64,000 bases of DNA from Salvia splendens (GCF_004379255.2 NC_056050.1:19771514-19835513); one strand, 5' to 3'; positions 33,501-45,589 are shown, counted from the first letter of the stretch. Made by a program: numbers and translations. The notes: generated by a model not told the origin, from the sequence alone.

Positions 33501-34596
33501 ATAAACTGTGATGACTTTGCTTAAAACAAGCAATGTTATACTAATGTGAATTGTGGAATTGGTTTTTGCATTGGCAAACACTAACATAATCTAAATGAGT
33601 GCATTCACATCCTTAAGAATTGTAGTTGAGTGAAAATACGAAATAGTATTTTGATATATGGGCGATATTGAGTGGAATTGAAATACTCCTATATTTAACT
33701 ACATCAATTATTTCAGCTCCGTTTGAGTATTTGATTATAATTTGCTTCCAGTAACTTCCATTAAACCTTTAATGGGTAAAATGTGACTTTTGTTGAGAGA
33801 GAGAGGATAAATGAGTAACTAAAGATCTTGGCAAAATAGTGGTAGTTCAATATAAGTTAGTGGTAGTTCAACAATTGCCACTATAGTTGCTGGAATCTTT
33901 CTACTTATCCCACATCAAATTCAAGGATGATATAGTATTTGTCCACAAATTAGGGCTTGCCACCTACCGTTAAGACTTATGCACATACATTCATTTTCAT
34001 TCAAAAAATAATTATACTACTACTATCCTGAAATTGACAAGAGATAAATCAGACTCAAACTCATCTGTTTTCACTTTTTAGTGAAAAATAGGTCAATGTG
34101 TATAGGTGGATGTATTTAATTTGAAATTTATCTGTTTCACTTTTTAGTGGGAAATAGGTCAATTTGTGTAAGTGGGTGTATTGTCTCGAAATATAGTGAG
34201 GAAAGGTGTTATAAATACAGTGGTGTATAATTACGTGTTACTAGAATAAGGATAAACCGTGATTGAAACACTCGATTTTACAACAAGGATTGCAGTGGCT
34301 TTAATAATGAATTTATTCGGATTCGTTTATTTATAGGAATTAGTTTAAATGAAGATGCATATTCAAATTAAACTTAATCAATTAATCATTAATATTTATC
34401 TTCAATAGATTTTTTGCTAGATGAATGCATAATCGGATATTTAAATTCAATTGCATAAATGATAAATAATTTATTTAATTTCATTTTTCAATGTATATCA
34501 TTAATTTTATTGTAAAAGCCAAATAGGAGTACAATAATTTCAGACCATTAACTTTTAGCAAATCATAATTTTAATAAGAAAAATGATTTTTTACTT
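30568..34596. other. Long AT-rich region without a supported gene
   Basis: Contains probable decayed Stowaway-like MITEs at about 30946-31268 (ends TTCCCTTCATTTTTT and GGGACCGAAGGAGTA) and 31485-31730, a ~108-bp direct duplication at 33262-33480, and otherwise AT-rich DNA. A short - strand frame near 33095-33301 is not convincing. Confidence 0.5.
33262..33480. repeat. Two tandem copies of a ~108-bp unit
   Basis: TTGTTGAGGTGCAAACCACA...ACTCCGTTAG (33262-33369) is followed at once by a diverged copy (33370-33480) with the same block order. Confidence 0.75.
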
Positions 34597-36158
34597 GAGC
34601 ATCTCCAATGGCGGACGTCCGGTCGGACATCCGGTCAGACGTCGCGACGGGCGACCGGGACGTCCGCCATTGTGGCGTTTAGGGTCGGATACGGACGTCC
34701 CGTGAGGACGTCGGGTGTCCTCGGACGTCGGCGCGACGGGCGGGCGGACGTCCGCCATTGTGGCGTCCAGTCGGACGTCCCGTTTTTAATTTTATTTTTT
34801 TTAAACTCTATATATACAACTCGTCGAATTTTATTGCATTCGCACCACTTGTGTTAACAAGTTACTCTCTCTACATCTCTAATTTCAAGTATATCTAGAA
34901 TGTCTAGTGAAAGTGATAGCGAGAATGAGTTGGAGGTCGCTGTTGAAGGTGCGATAGAGAGGCTGCTACAACAGAGGTTGCAGCGGCGGCAGCAGGCGGC
35001 GGTACCTCGGCCGTTCCATCGTCAAACTCAAGTACCCCGTGACCACATCGCTGCACATATTCGGTTGTATGCGGACTACTTCGCTCCGCAACCGCGTTTT
35101 GGGGAAGCCTTATTCCGGCGACAATCCTTGAAGCTGTAGCATCCCACGATGATCCTTGAAGCTGTAGCTGACTACCGGTTGTGGATATGACATGCTTATT
35201 TTGGAGTCGCCGGGTCCAACAACGACATCAACGTTCTCCAGTCGTCGCCCCTGTTCAACGCTCAGTGCAATGGCGTTGGTCCCGCCATCAGTTTCGTCGC
35301 CAACGGCAACCAGCATAATATGGGGTACTATTTGGTGGATGGGATATACCCAAACTGGCCTGTCTTTGTGAAGTCAATCAAGCATCCGCTCGGACAAAAG
35401 AAGACATACTTTGCGAGCCGTCAGGAAGCAGCGCGCAAGGATGTGGAGCGGGCATTTGGTGTGCTTCAGAGTCGGTGGGCGGTTGTGAAGGGTCCTGCAC
35501 GGCAGTGGTATATTCCCAACATCGGCGATATCATGTACGCATGTATCATAATGCACAACATGATTGTCGAAAATGAAGCTGCGGAACTGACTCAGTGGAC
35601 CAACGAAGATGATACGGGTGCAGATCCAAGTCACGGCGTGGCCACCGCGAATGTGAATATGGGGGTACCTCATGGAGAGGTCGCGCGGCTGCGTGCATTT
35701 GCCGACATGCGGCAAACAGATGCCCATGTTTGACTTCAGCAGGATATCATCGAAGAGGTTTGGACTCAGAGGGGTTGACGTGATAATGTATGAAGTTTTT
35801 TTTTATTAGTATGCAATTTTTTTTTTCGAATCATGTATGTTTTTTCCGATGAAGTTGTTAATTTTTCGATGAAGTTGTTAATTTTTCCCGTAATTTTTTC
35901 GAATAATGTATGAGGTTTGGACTCGGAGGGGTTGACGTCAAATTTTATTTCCGTAAATGTAAATTATTTTATTTGTAAATGTATGATTTTTTTTATTGCG
36001 GGATGTCCTAGTGGGAAGGGCGATGGGAAGGGCGGACATAGGATGGGATGTCCTAGTGACGTGGCAGTGGGATGGAAAGTCCTAGTGACGTGGCAGAAGG
36101 TGTTTTTGGGATGTCCTAGTGGATGTCCTAGTGGGATGTCCGCCCACTGGAGATGCTC
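34597..36158 (+). mobile_element. PIF/Harbinger element with deleted transposase gene
   Basis: Ends GAGCATCTCCA (34597) and TGGAGATGCTC (to 36158) frame GC-rich subterminal zones built of GGACGTCC-type motifs, as in the related elements at 38916 and 50041. TAA follows the right end, but the left flank is not a clear match, so the target duplication is degraded. A TATATATA promoter-like stretch (near 34810) precedes the transposase remnant. Confidence 0.8.
34900..35733 (+). pseudogene. PIF/Harbinger (HARBI1/DDE_Tnp_4) transposase remnant
   Basis: A short N-terminal piece (34900-35139: MSSESDSENELEV..., HIRLYADYFAPQPRFGEALF) is joined to the C-terminal half of the catalytic domain. The latter starts near 35147 (LEAVADYRLW), passes a TGA, then runs GVAGSNNDINVL, GYYLVDGIYP (second catalytic Asp), KDVERAFGVLQSRWAVV (catalytic Glu) and CIIMHNMIVE to the stop at 35733. 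The part with the first catalytic Asp is missing. A ~30-bp duplication (CCTTGAAGCTGTAGC repeated) marks the deletion joint. It cannot encode an active enzyme. Confidence 0.85.
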
Positions 36159-36720
36159 TAACATATTCAGAACCCTCTCTCTGAATCTCTCTGTACAGAT
36201 TTTTACCCACGAATTATAGTAAATCATACTCCCTCTTTTCTTTTCTCTTTTTTGTGTTATTCTTTCTTTTACTTTACTATCTCATCACTTTAAGTGCTTC
36301 ATTCGTCCATGAAATATTGTCCAGTTTTACCATTTTTATCCGTACCTGAAAAGTTTTCCATGTTGCTTTTTTTTCTTTCTATTTTTGGTAAATAGTCCCC
36401 ACTTTTCATTAACTCTTTACACTCACATTCTATTATAAAACTCGTGCCGAGTCAAACTTGGATAATATTTTGTGCACGAAGAAAGTATTAGTTTTGCAAA
36501 ACAAGTGAAAGAAAAAAAACTGACCCAAGTACCTTGGGATGGAGGAGGAAGTAAATAAATGGGATTCAATCTTACTTCTCTCTCTTAAAAGTAACATTCA
36601 TTTATTAATGGCATGTGTTCCTTTTTTCTAAGAAAATCAATAATAATATCTCGTATGAAATTCTATCCTCTTTCTTCTTTTTTTTCTTTCGAAAAAGCAA
36701 TTAGTAATGATTCTTTAGCA
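36159..36720. other. Short intergenic stretch with MITE-like sequence
   Basis: About 36290-36550 starts TTCATTCGTCCATGAAATAT and ends CTTGGGATGGAGGAGGAAGT, reminiscent of a decayed Stowaway-like MITE. 36550-36720 is simple AT-rich DNA. Confidence 0.4.
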
Positions 36721-36728
36721 AGTGACCC

Positions 36729-38731
36729 TAGGCATGCACACGAATAGGAAATTGCCGGTTTTGGTTCATGAACCGGTGGTTCACGGTTCATCATTCCTAT
36801 GAACCGGAACCGGCCCGCCAAGGGTCCCGGCGGTTCCGGTTTCAGTTAAAAAAACCGCCGGTTTACGAGGCGATTCAAAATCGCCGGGTTTTTGCCTGAA
36901 CCACCGGTTCTGGGCCGGTTCGGCAGTTCGTAAATTTTTTTTTGCATATCTTCTCGTTTTAGTGTTTATTTCAACGAGACTACAAGTCACAAGTCACAAC
37001 TTATAAGTTACAATTTACACTTAATGTTGGACTTGAGCTTTTGGGTTGAAAGAGAGTGTATTGTATGATTCTCTTTTATAGCTACATGTTCTTGGATGTG
37101 TTGCTCTTTCTTTCAATGTGGGATAAACTCCTTATTTATAACTACACGATACATCTCCATCATCTTTGTTTATATTAGTTTATATCTTAACTATCTTCTA
37201 TTATTATAACTTAACAACAAATATAATTACATAAAGTATTATTCTTTAATTCTTTATCATTATCGATTTGTTTGTGTATAAGTTTATGTGTATATTAACT
37301 AATAAATACCATTATAATTTATACACATTAAGAGAATAGTTATTATACAAATTGTATTAATCTAGTGATAACTATAATATGAATAATTATTTATCTATAT
37401 ACAAATCATATTATTCAATAATTGTTTATTCTTATCTATCAAGAATATATTCACAAATAATAATTTTATTTATATAAATTATACTACATCTATTAGAATA
37501 ACAACTATTATACAAAATCATACTATTAGTCTACTACTAATATATAAACTATATTATACCACTAAACAAATCATTCTTTAGTTATCTATTTTTATCATTA
37601 TTATACCAGTTATATTAATTGTTATTTTTTCACATTTTAATCAATATATTGAGAAAAATTAACAACATACTTACATTTAAATCCAATTATTTGAACACGT
37701 CCACATTCTATAAATATACAAATTATTAGCAACATGCAACATTCAAATTTAATTAAACTATTCTAGTTGATGCTATTATTATCTATAAATTTGTCTTAGA
37801 AAAAGAATCATAACAAAAATAAAGATAAAGTTAGTGAATAATAAAATGTAGTAAAAAATAAAGAAAAGTAGAAAACAATAAAAGTTTTGTATCCCACATT
37901 GCAAAAAGATGAATGAATGATCTAAACATATAGTTATAAAAGAAAATACTTCAACATATTTTGTCCCACATTGAAAGTGAAACAAAAAATATTCAAGGAT
38001 GTCTCTATAAAAGAGAAACAACCAAGAATGGTTTCTTAGAATTCTTAAAAGTGAGCACATTTAAATCCAATTATTATTATTATTTGAACACATCCACATT
38101 CTATAAATATAGAAATTATGAGCAACATGCAACCTTCAAATTTAATTGAACTATTCTATTTGATTCTATTATTATCTATAAATTTGTCTTAGAAAATGAA
38201 TCATAACAAAAATAAAGATAAAGTTACTAATAAAATGTAGTAAAAAATAAAGCAAAGTAGAAAACAAATGAAAGTTTTGTATCCCACATTGGAAAAAGAT
38301 GAATGAATGATCTAAACATGTACTTATAAGAGAAAATAATTCAACATATTTTGTCTCACATCGAAAGTGAAACAAAAAATATTCAAGGGTGTGTCTATAA
38401 AATAGAAACAACCAAGAATGGTTTCTTAGAATCATAGGCCCAACAAATAAATATGGGCTATTATGAAATTATTGTATTTATTTATTTGTGAAAATTGATT
38501 TATATATATAAAAATTGATTTTATAAATAATAATTTTTTAAAAAATTTTATTGAACCGGCGGTTCAAACCGGTGAACCGCCGGTTACGGTTCGTGATATT
38601 TCCGAACCTGAACCGGCCCGCTTGAACCGCCGGTCATTCAAACCGCCGCCACCGGTTCCGATTTCGGTTCATGAACCGGCGGTTCCGAACCGCTGGTTAA
38701 CCAGTGGTCCGATTCGGTTTGTGCATGCCTA
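36729..38731. mobile_element. Non-autonomous hAT element, 2003 bp, with 8-bp target duplication
   Basis: Terminal inverted repeat TAGGCATGCACA at both ends, with AGTGACCC duplicated outside (36721-36728, 38732-38739), the hAT signature. Both subterminal zones are crowded with AACCGG/CCGGTT and TGAACCGCCGG motifs in both orientations, as expected of transposase binding clusters. The AT-rich core has no transposase gene and contains a ~375-bp direct duplication. Confidence 0.93.
37672..38430. repeat. Tandem duplication (~375 bp x 2) inside the hAT element
   Basis: The copies at about 37672-38048 and 38052-38430 share CACATTCTATAAATATA, AATCATAACAAAAATAAAGA, TTTTGTATCCCACATTG and ACAACCAAGAATGGTTTCTT in the same order, with scattered differences. 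Confidence 0.9.
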
Positions 38732-38915
38732 AGTGACCCTCCTCTCTCTCTTTTCTTTTATAAGAAAATCAATAATAATATCTCGTATTAATGATATTCG
38801 ATTCTCATCCTTCTTTTTCATTAAAAGGAAATTAATAATGATATCTCATACGAATGACATTTGATCCTCCCTCGCAAGTTTTTTTAAAAAGAAAATCAAT
38901 AATAACTTCCATTTA

Positions 38916-39303
38916 GAGCATTAGCAGTGGTGCGGATGTCCCGGTGGACATCCCCACAGACATCCCAAAAACACCTCCTGTCACGTCATACGGACATCCC
39001 ACTGCGGATGCCACGTCATACGGATATTCCACTGCACAGTGGCGGACATCCCCAAGGACATCCCGACGGACTTCCTACAATAAAAAAAAATTAATGCAAT
39101 AATCGGGACGTCCGCCCGGACGTCCCTGGGAGTCAACGCAATGGCGGACGTCCGCATGGAAGTCGCGACGGATATCCGTGTAACTCCGGTGTCCGTAGCG
39201 GATGTCCGTATCCGTGCCTCCCTTGCACAATGGCAGACGTCCCGCGCGGACTTCCGGCACGCCGGTCAGAATTCCGCCGGGACGGGCACCATTGTTGATG
39301 CTC
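38916..39303. mobile_element. PIF/Harbinger-type MITE, 388 bp
   Basis: Ends GAGCATTAGCAGTGGTG and the complement of CACCATTGTTGATGCTC, with TTA on both sides (38913-38915, 39304-39306). The GC-rich interior shares GGACGTCCGC and ATGGCGGACGTCC motifs with 34597-36158, so it is probably a deletion derivative of that family. Confidence 0.87.
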
Positions 39304-39306
39304 TTA

Positions 39307-39572
39307 GAGTGTCCACTATAGGGAAGTCCTGGCAGTCGCCGAGGAGGCGGCGGCGCTGCGGCTCCCTATAGTGGTGAACATGGGCAGCTGCGGCAAGGGG
39401 TGAGGACGAGGGCGCGCCGAGCACTCGGTGGGGACGGGGCTGTGGGAAAAGGAGAGGGGGGGCTCTGACCGCGACACCCTAATGCACGGCGCCGCGAGCC
39501 GCGGCACCTCGAAAACATTTTTTTAGGCCGCCGACAGTGGGAGCCGCGGCGTGTCCAATATTGTGGATACTC
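39307..39572. mobile_element. Second PIF/Harbinger-type MITE abutting the first
   Basis: Begins GAGTGTCCACTATAGGG and ends GTGTCCAATATTGTGGATACTC, flanked by TTA (39304-39306, shared with the MITE to its left, and 39573-39575). The very GC-rich core (GGCGGCGGCGCTGCGG) resembles 45303-45586. Confidence 0.7.
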
Positions 39573-39850
39573 TTATAACGCGACAATGTTTAAAAATCGG
39601 GTTGACGGTTCGGTTGCAAATCAGTTGTAAATCAGTGTAATTTGTGTTTTAAAATAGTATAGTAGTAATTGATAGTTAGACTCGCGGCGCCCCGGAAATG
39701 TTTTTTTAGGCCGCCGGCAGTGGGAGCCGCGGCGTGTCCACTATTGTGGACACTCTTATAATGCGATAATGTTTTAAAAATCGGGTTGACGATTCGGTTG
39801 CAAACCAGTGTAATTTGTGTTCTAAAATTGTAGTAATTGATAGTTAGACT
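39499..39850. repeat. Tandem duplication of about 180 bp spanning the MITE end
   Basis: 39499-39681 and 39685-39850 both run from a GCGGC...ATTTTTTTAGGCCGCC block through the MITE right end (CACTCTTATAA) to AATTGATAGTTAGACTC. The duplication therefore happened after the MITE inserted. Confidence 0.85.
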
Positions 39851-40639
39851 CTTTTGAATTGGTAAAACTAGTCAATTTGGAAGGCCGATTGGAATGAATT
39901 TTTAGTTCATAATTTTTTTATATAAAAAAGTACTACCCCATTGGAATTAAAGCCTCTACTTATAGTGTACATGTAGAACACCTTAACCACTCTACAACCT
40001 TCATTTTGTAATATAACATGAACTTTAATTATTACTCCACTTCGTATCATATGTTTTAAATTATTATTTTTTTTAATATTTATAATTCTTAAAATTGAAT
40101 TACATATAATCATTAACTATATGTTTTAATATAATTTGTACATATTTTATCAGAGTAATGATATGGGGCAAGTGCCCATTAAGTGTATAACTAGAGAACA
40201 ACTCTCAGCCACAAGATTAAGAAATCAAGGGCGGGTATTTAGCTATGTGATTTTCGAAATTGAAGCAGAATTAGTTCACTATGTGAATGATTCGGTTCAC
40301 TATAAGAATGCGGGGGCATAATAGACTTTTCAATGGATTAAATGAAATAGGGTTCAATTTGCTTCCCCATTTCAGATTTCGTTCTCGCTCTAATTCTCTC
40401 CAAAAGTGATGTGATTTCCTCTTCAATTCTATTTGTTGAATATGTTTCTGCATAAACTAATGAAAAAAGGGAGAGTGAATAATTGGTTCACTCTGTAGAA
40501 ACTAATGAAACAAAGGACAATACTGAAGGTATGTTGTAATTTTCACTTCAAGTGTTTCTCGATTTGGTTCATTCTACATGAATGAATTGGTGTTGTTGTA
40601 CGAGTGAACTATATTGATTTTGCAATGAGAATGTAATAT

Positions 40640-41480
40640 GGTTTTGTACATGAGAAGTATATTGTGTTTACAGTAAACCAATAATGTCTTTATAGTGAAG
40701 TATTTTGCGGTTATAGTGAACTAGTGTATTGGCACGTGAGTGTACAATTTTTACATTTGAGTAATGTATATTGTGCATATAGTGAAGTATATTGTGTTTA
40801 TAGTGAAAGGGTACATTGTCATGTGAGTACACTGTTATGAAATTTTAGTGGTGTATATTGCGCATATAGTGATGTATATTCTGCTTATAATGAAGTATAT
40901 TATTCTTACAGTGAAGTGTATTATGCTTACAGTGAAGTATATGATGCTTACAGTGAAGTATATGATGCTTAGTGAAATATATTGTGTTTATAGTGAACTA
41001 GTATATTGGCACATGAGTGTGGAGTTTATACATTTGAGTAATGTATATTGTGCGTATAGTGAAGTATACTGTGTTTATAGTGAACTAGTACATTGTCATG
41101 TGAGTACACTGTTATGAAATTTAAGTCATGTATATTGAGCATATAGTGAAGTATATTCTGCTTATAGTGAAGTATATTCTTCTTACAGTGAAGTATATTA
41201 CCTTTACATCGAATCATATAATGCTTATAGTGAATCATATTATGCTTACAGTGAAGTATATTGTGTTTATAGTGAACTAGTTTATTCGCATGTGAGTGTA
41301 ATATTTTTGCATTTGAGTGATGTATATTGTGCTTATAGTGAAGTATATTATGCTTATAGTGAACTAGTATATTAACATGTGAGTGTACTGTTTTGCCATT
41401 TGAGTGAAGTATATTATGCTTACAATGAATGAAGTATATTGTGTTTATAGTAAAGTATATATTGTTTACAGTGAATTGTT
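40640..41480 (+). repeat. Degenerate ~21-bp array, forward arm
   Basis: Repeated ACAGTGAAGTATATGATGCTT-like units, often exactly 21 bp apart, with variants TATAGTGAACTAGTATATTG. A higher-order repeat of about 275 bp is visible (GTACATTGTCATGTGAGTAC near 40808 and 41087). Confidence 0.85.
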
Positions 41481-41989
41481 TTGGCTGTATATTTAATTTT
41501 CTATTAATTCTTTTTTTAATTTGTATAAATATTAGGACAATTTGTTAATCTTTCGAAAGCCGCTAAAGAAAGACGAAGATGATACCACACTGATATAGTT
41601 CTTAACATGTTTCATTTAGTCCACTATAAACCATATTCGGTTCATTTAAATTCAATAGTCAATTCATAACTAACATTGATATTCTGTTTAAAATTTTTAT
41701 CTCTTTAGTTCATAGCTATGTAGTTTCAGTTGATTTTTACTAGTAGCTATTTTGTTATAAATGAAATACTTGTTATTTATCTTACATAAAATATAGTTCA
41801 CGAATGAACTAATATAAAACAGTGAACTAATTCGCACTTACAATGAGCTAAAATATGTACGATGTGAACTAATTCGCATTTATAGTGAACCCAAAAATAA
41901 GTTTGCAATGAAATAAGTATATAGAACTAAAAAAAATAAGTTTTCAACGAAACAAAACTCATTTACAGTGAACTAAAACATTTAGAAAG

Positions 41990-42660
41990 TGAACGAAACA
42001 CACGTAGGCTCATGCTTACTTCACTATATGGTATATAAACTTCACTACACGACATGTTTACTTTACTATATGGTAAATAAAATTCACTATATGACATGTT
42101 TACTTCACTGTATTGTATGCTTCACAATATGATTCCTATAAGCATTATGTACATCACTATAAGCATAGTATAATTACCTGTAAATGTAATATACTTCACT
42201 ATAAACAAATACTAGTTCACTATATGCACAATATATATCACTATATTCTCAATATACTTCACAGAATTTTAAAAAAGTAGTACACTATAAGGCATGCAGA
42301 ATATACTCCATTGTAAAAATATACTAGTTAACTATATTCACAATATACATCACTATATGCTCAATATACATCACTGAAAGCATATACTAGTTCACTATAG
42401 GCACAATTTACATCACTGTAAGCATATACTATTTCACTATATATCACAATATTCACTTCACTATAAGAAATATTCACTTCACTATAAGAAATGTTTACTT
42501 CACTATAAGAAATATTCACTTCAAATGGTCTCAGTTTAAGCCATATACTTATGCACCATTGCACTTCACTATAAGTCTTATTTATCACTGTAAGAAATAT
42601 TCACTTCATAATGTCTTAGTATATGAGCTAACTGTTATACTTCACTATAAGAAATATTCA
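41990..42660 (-). repeat. Degenerate ~21-bp array, inverted arm
   Basis: Units such as TTCACTTCACTATAAGAAAT recur about every 21 bp. They are the reverse complement of the forward-arm motif. The two arms together form a large imperfect inverted repeat around about 41750. Confidence 0.85.
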
Positions 42661-43766
42661 CTTCATACGAAGATGAATCAGATTCGAATTAGGCTTCATC
42701 TAGAATTGGTATCGAGTCCATTTGATTGATTGAAGACATGTGGCCTGTGTGAAATAGAAAATTTGTAGACCGTGAAATTGACAGTTGATGATGGAGAAAT
42801 CAGTTCTTGCGATGAAGAATCAACAATTGATGATGGAGATTGTTGAGCATGAGCGCGAGCAATGTAGATTGTATAATTGGCTAGGGAGATCACAACAAAT
42901 CAACGTGAGTGATGGAGATAGGAAAAATCTCAGCATTAGAGATAAAAATCTATAGAATCTGCGTGAGAATAACGAATTTGCAGATTGTGAAATCGATAAT
43001 TGACGATGGAGTAAATCAGTTCTTGCGATGAAGATTCTTCAATTGGCGATGGAGATTGCTGAGCATGAGTATGTGCAATGGAGATTACAACAAATCAGTC
43101 CGGGAGTAGGAGGCGACGAGGCACAGGTGTAGAGATATTGCCGGTGCCCGCGAGAAGAGGTGAGCCGTACTCCGCGAGGGGAGACGGAGGAGGAGGCCAC
43201 AGATAAGGAGGCAGCCGTGAGAGGCAGGCAGGCCGGAGGAGGGTGTCTCCAGAGAGGAGGTGCAAGTGTGCTCCGCCACCTCCTTCTTGAGAGAAGGAGA
43301 GTGTGTGTGTTTGTGTGTGTAAGTGTGAATGGTGTGTGTGTGAAAATATGAGGACAAAGTTGATTTCCTAAAATACCCCTATGCAATTTTTATTAACTAA
43401 AAATATTTACTTATTTTAGACATTGGATTAAGATAACATGTTAACATGAGGCTGAGATTTGTTCTCTAGTTATACATTTAAAATTAGTTAAACATTGATC
43501 ATCTCCCTATATTATCTATATCATATTTATATTATATCATTCACTAAATTTGCGGAGGGGAACTTGGATTAAAGGATGGTGCCCAAACTTTCCTTACGCG
43601 CCAGGTTTTTTTATGGATAATTTGGAAAATATTAGGTTGGATGGGGTGCACGGAACACATATAAGGTATGTCTGTGTGCTTGCGGTGGCACGTAAACCTT
43701 AGTTCTGGGTCGGTGTTTGTTTTTGGTACCTAGAGCCCAAACGATGATAGAGAGGTATGGAGGGGT

Positions 43767-44730
43767 TGACAGCGGAAGCGTGCATCACATAAATCACATA
43801 ATAATCAGATCTATTTAGCATATCATTTAAACAAATTCTATTCGCGTAATTATCACATGTATCATGCTCATAACTTGAATTAAACATGCTTTAAGTATAA
43901 CTGAAACCTAAAACATTCTTTTCTATGGAGTATGAATAATACCTTGTTGATTCGCCAAAGAATCGACGATGGCTAGCGACTTCTCCACGTGAGGCGTCGA
44001 GTACTAGACCACGGATCATCTGGCTGGTTCCCGAACTGTATTCCGATATCAGTGTGGGATGATCTCACCGAGATACTATGACTTGAATAAATAGGACAAA
44101 AAACTTGATCTCACGGAGGAGAGCTGAGGGAGAAAAAATCGTCCCCTACTGTATGCGGGAGTGGACGAAAATTTTAGTAAAAATTAAAGTGTATTTTTCT
44201 GTCTCATTTATTCTCATATTTATATTAAGTTCCTTTTGGGCCCAGACATGGATCTATGGAAGGTTTTGGATATGAGCTTCTCCAATTAGCTTTTTACTAA
44301 TTAAATTGAACCCATAATTTAATATATGCTTTAATTGAAACATTACGAGCAGCCACTACAGAAGTAATATTGAATTCACCATCCAAATCCGAAATTACAA
44401 GTAATCTGAGTTTCCGTTTTAACTTTTATTTCCCGCGCTTAAGATATAAATGTCCATTAATTAATTAATGTCTGCTATGGACTTAATTAATTAACTTCTT
44501 ATTAATTCCACGAGTGGACTTATCATGAAACACTTATTTATTATTCATAGAGTAATCAAACTCCAACTAGCTAGGTTCCAAATAATAAAACCTTGTTTCG
44601 CGCTCCTCTTGAGGACATTATCAAACGAGACTCACCTCGCACACGTTTCAACATAATAGCAATCCTAGCACCGCTAGATATTAATCATCACTGCCCAATA
44701 TATCAGTATCATTGGGCGATTATTATAACA
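43767..44730 (-). repeat. Possible solo LTR
   Basis: On the - strand the segment begins TGTTATAATAATCGCCCA and ends CGCTTCCGCTGTCA, giving TG...CA ends, and it has the mixed AT/GC texture of an LTR. I see no target duplication, primer site or coding part, so this is tentative. 43480-43766 next to it shows nothing clear. Confidence 0.35.
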
Positions 44731-45094
44731 AAAATGAGGCTACAAGTTGATTTTGTAGTGGGGTGATACGTATTAAGAGTGGATTTTGAGGTGGGTGATA
44801 TTGCAATTGATTTAATTTTATAATAAATAAGAGAAAAGAAGATAAATAAATAAAATTTAATTAATATAATAAATTGAATTATGTAGTTCCGTTAATTAAA
44901 AATCCAATTAAAAAATCTTTTTAATCAAAATATATTATCATAAGGATCTAATAAAATAAAAAAATATAAAAAATCTAATAAAAGTAAATTAATTAGAATA
45001 AGAACTTAATAAACTAAAATTTAAAATGATCTAACAAACAAAATTAATTAGTAACAAAAAAATGTTATAACTCCAACACCCCAACAACTTGATA
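44731..45094. other. AT-rich spacer
   Basis: Simple AT-rich sequence, nothing recognised. Confidence 0.4.
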
Positions 45095-45273
45095 CTCCCT
45101 CCGTCCCATGTTACTTGCACTTATTTCCTTTCTGGGCGTCACAAGTTATTTGCACTCTTTCCATTTTTAGTAAAAATTATCACCTACAGCCGTAATATTT
45201 GACTTTGTCTATCATTCATTCCTTAATTTCCGTACCGAAAAGGAAACGTTCAAGTAGCGCGGGACGGAGGGAG
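45095..45273. mobile_element. Stowaway-type MITE, 179 bp
   Basis: Starts CTCCCTCCGTCCCATGTTAC and ends AGCGCGGGACGGAGGGAG, with TA on the left. Same length and family as 27873-28051, inverted. Confidence 0.88.
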
Positions 45274-45302
45274 TTCTAAGAGTATGATATCAAAGACAGT
45301 TA

Positions 45303-45586
45303 GAGCGTCCACTATAACGTGGACGCGGCTATAGCCGCGAGCGGGGCGAAAGCGGGGCGGAAGCGGGGCGGCTTATAGTGGGAAGGGTGTCCGCCGCGGG
45401 GGTGGACGCGGCGGGTGATGGGAGGGGCGGCGGACGCGGAATCGCCGGGTGCGGGGCGAGGACGCGGCTGAGGGTGGCTGGAGAGAGAAGGAGTGGGGCT
45501 ATAGCCGCGGCTGACGCGGCGGCGCGGCGGTTCGATTCGGGGGGCGGCGGTGGGAGGGGGCTGTCCGCCCCCTATAGTGGACACCC
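45303..45586. mobile_element. GC-rich PIF/Harbinger-type MITE, 284 bp
   Basis: Ends GAGCGTCCACTATAACGTGG and the complement of CCTATAGTGGACACCC, flanked by TTA (45300-45302, 45587-45589). The core is almost pure GC (GCGGGGCGGAAGCGGGGCGG), giving spurious open frames. Confidence 0.82.
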
Positions 45587-45589
45587 TTA

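Larger units (their letters stand above)
40184..43479. mobile_element. Unclassified terminal-inverted-repeat element, about 3.3 kb
   Basis: The left end GTATAACTAGAGAACAA plus CTCTCAGCC is matched by the complement of the right end GTATAACTAGAGAACAA plus ATCTCAGCC. The target duplication is not clear. The interior holds long arrays of a ~21-bp repeat that change orientation in the middle, a ~130-bp direct duplication (42758-42890, 42970-43095) and a GT-rich microsatellite (43300-43345). No transposase is seen. A MULE-like origin is a guess. Confidence 0.6.

Noticed and set aside
40640..41480. CRISPR-like regular repeats
   Set aside because: Degenerate contiguous ~21-bp repeats without unique spacers in a plant genome.
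43039..43386. A 115-residue - strand frame with His/Thr-rich start
   Set aside because: Generated by a GT/CA microsatellite inside the TIR element.
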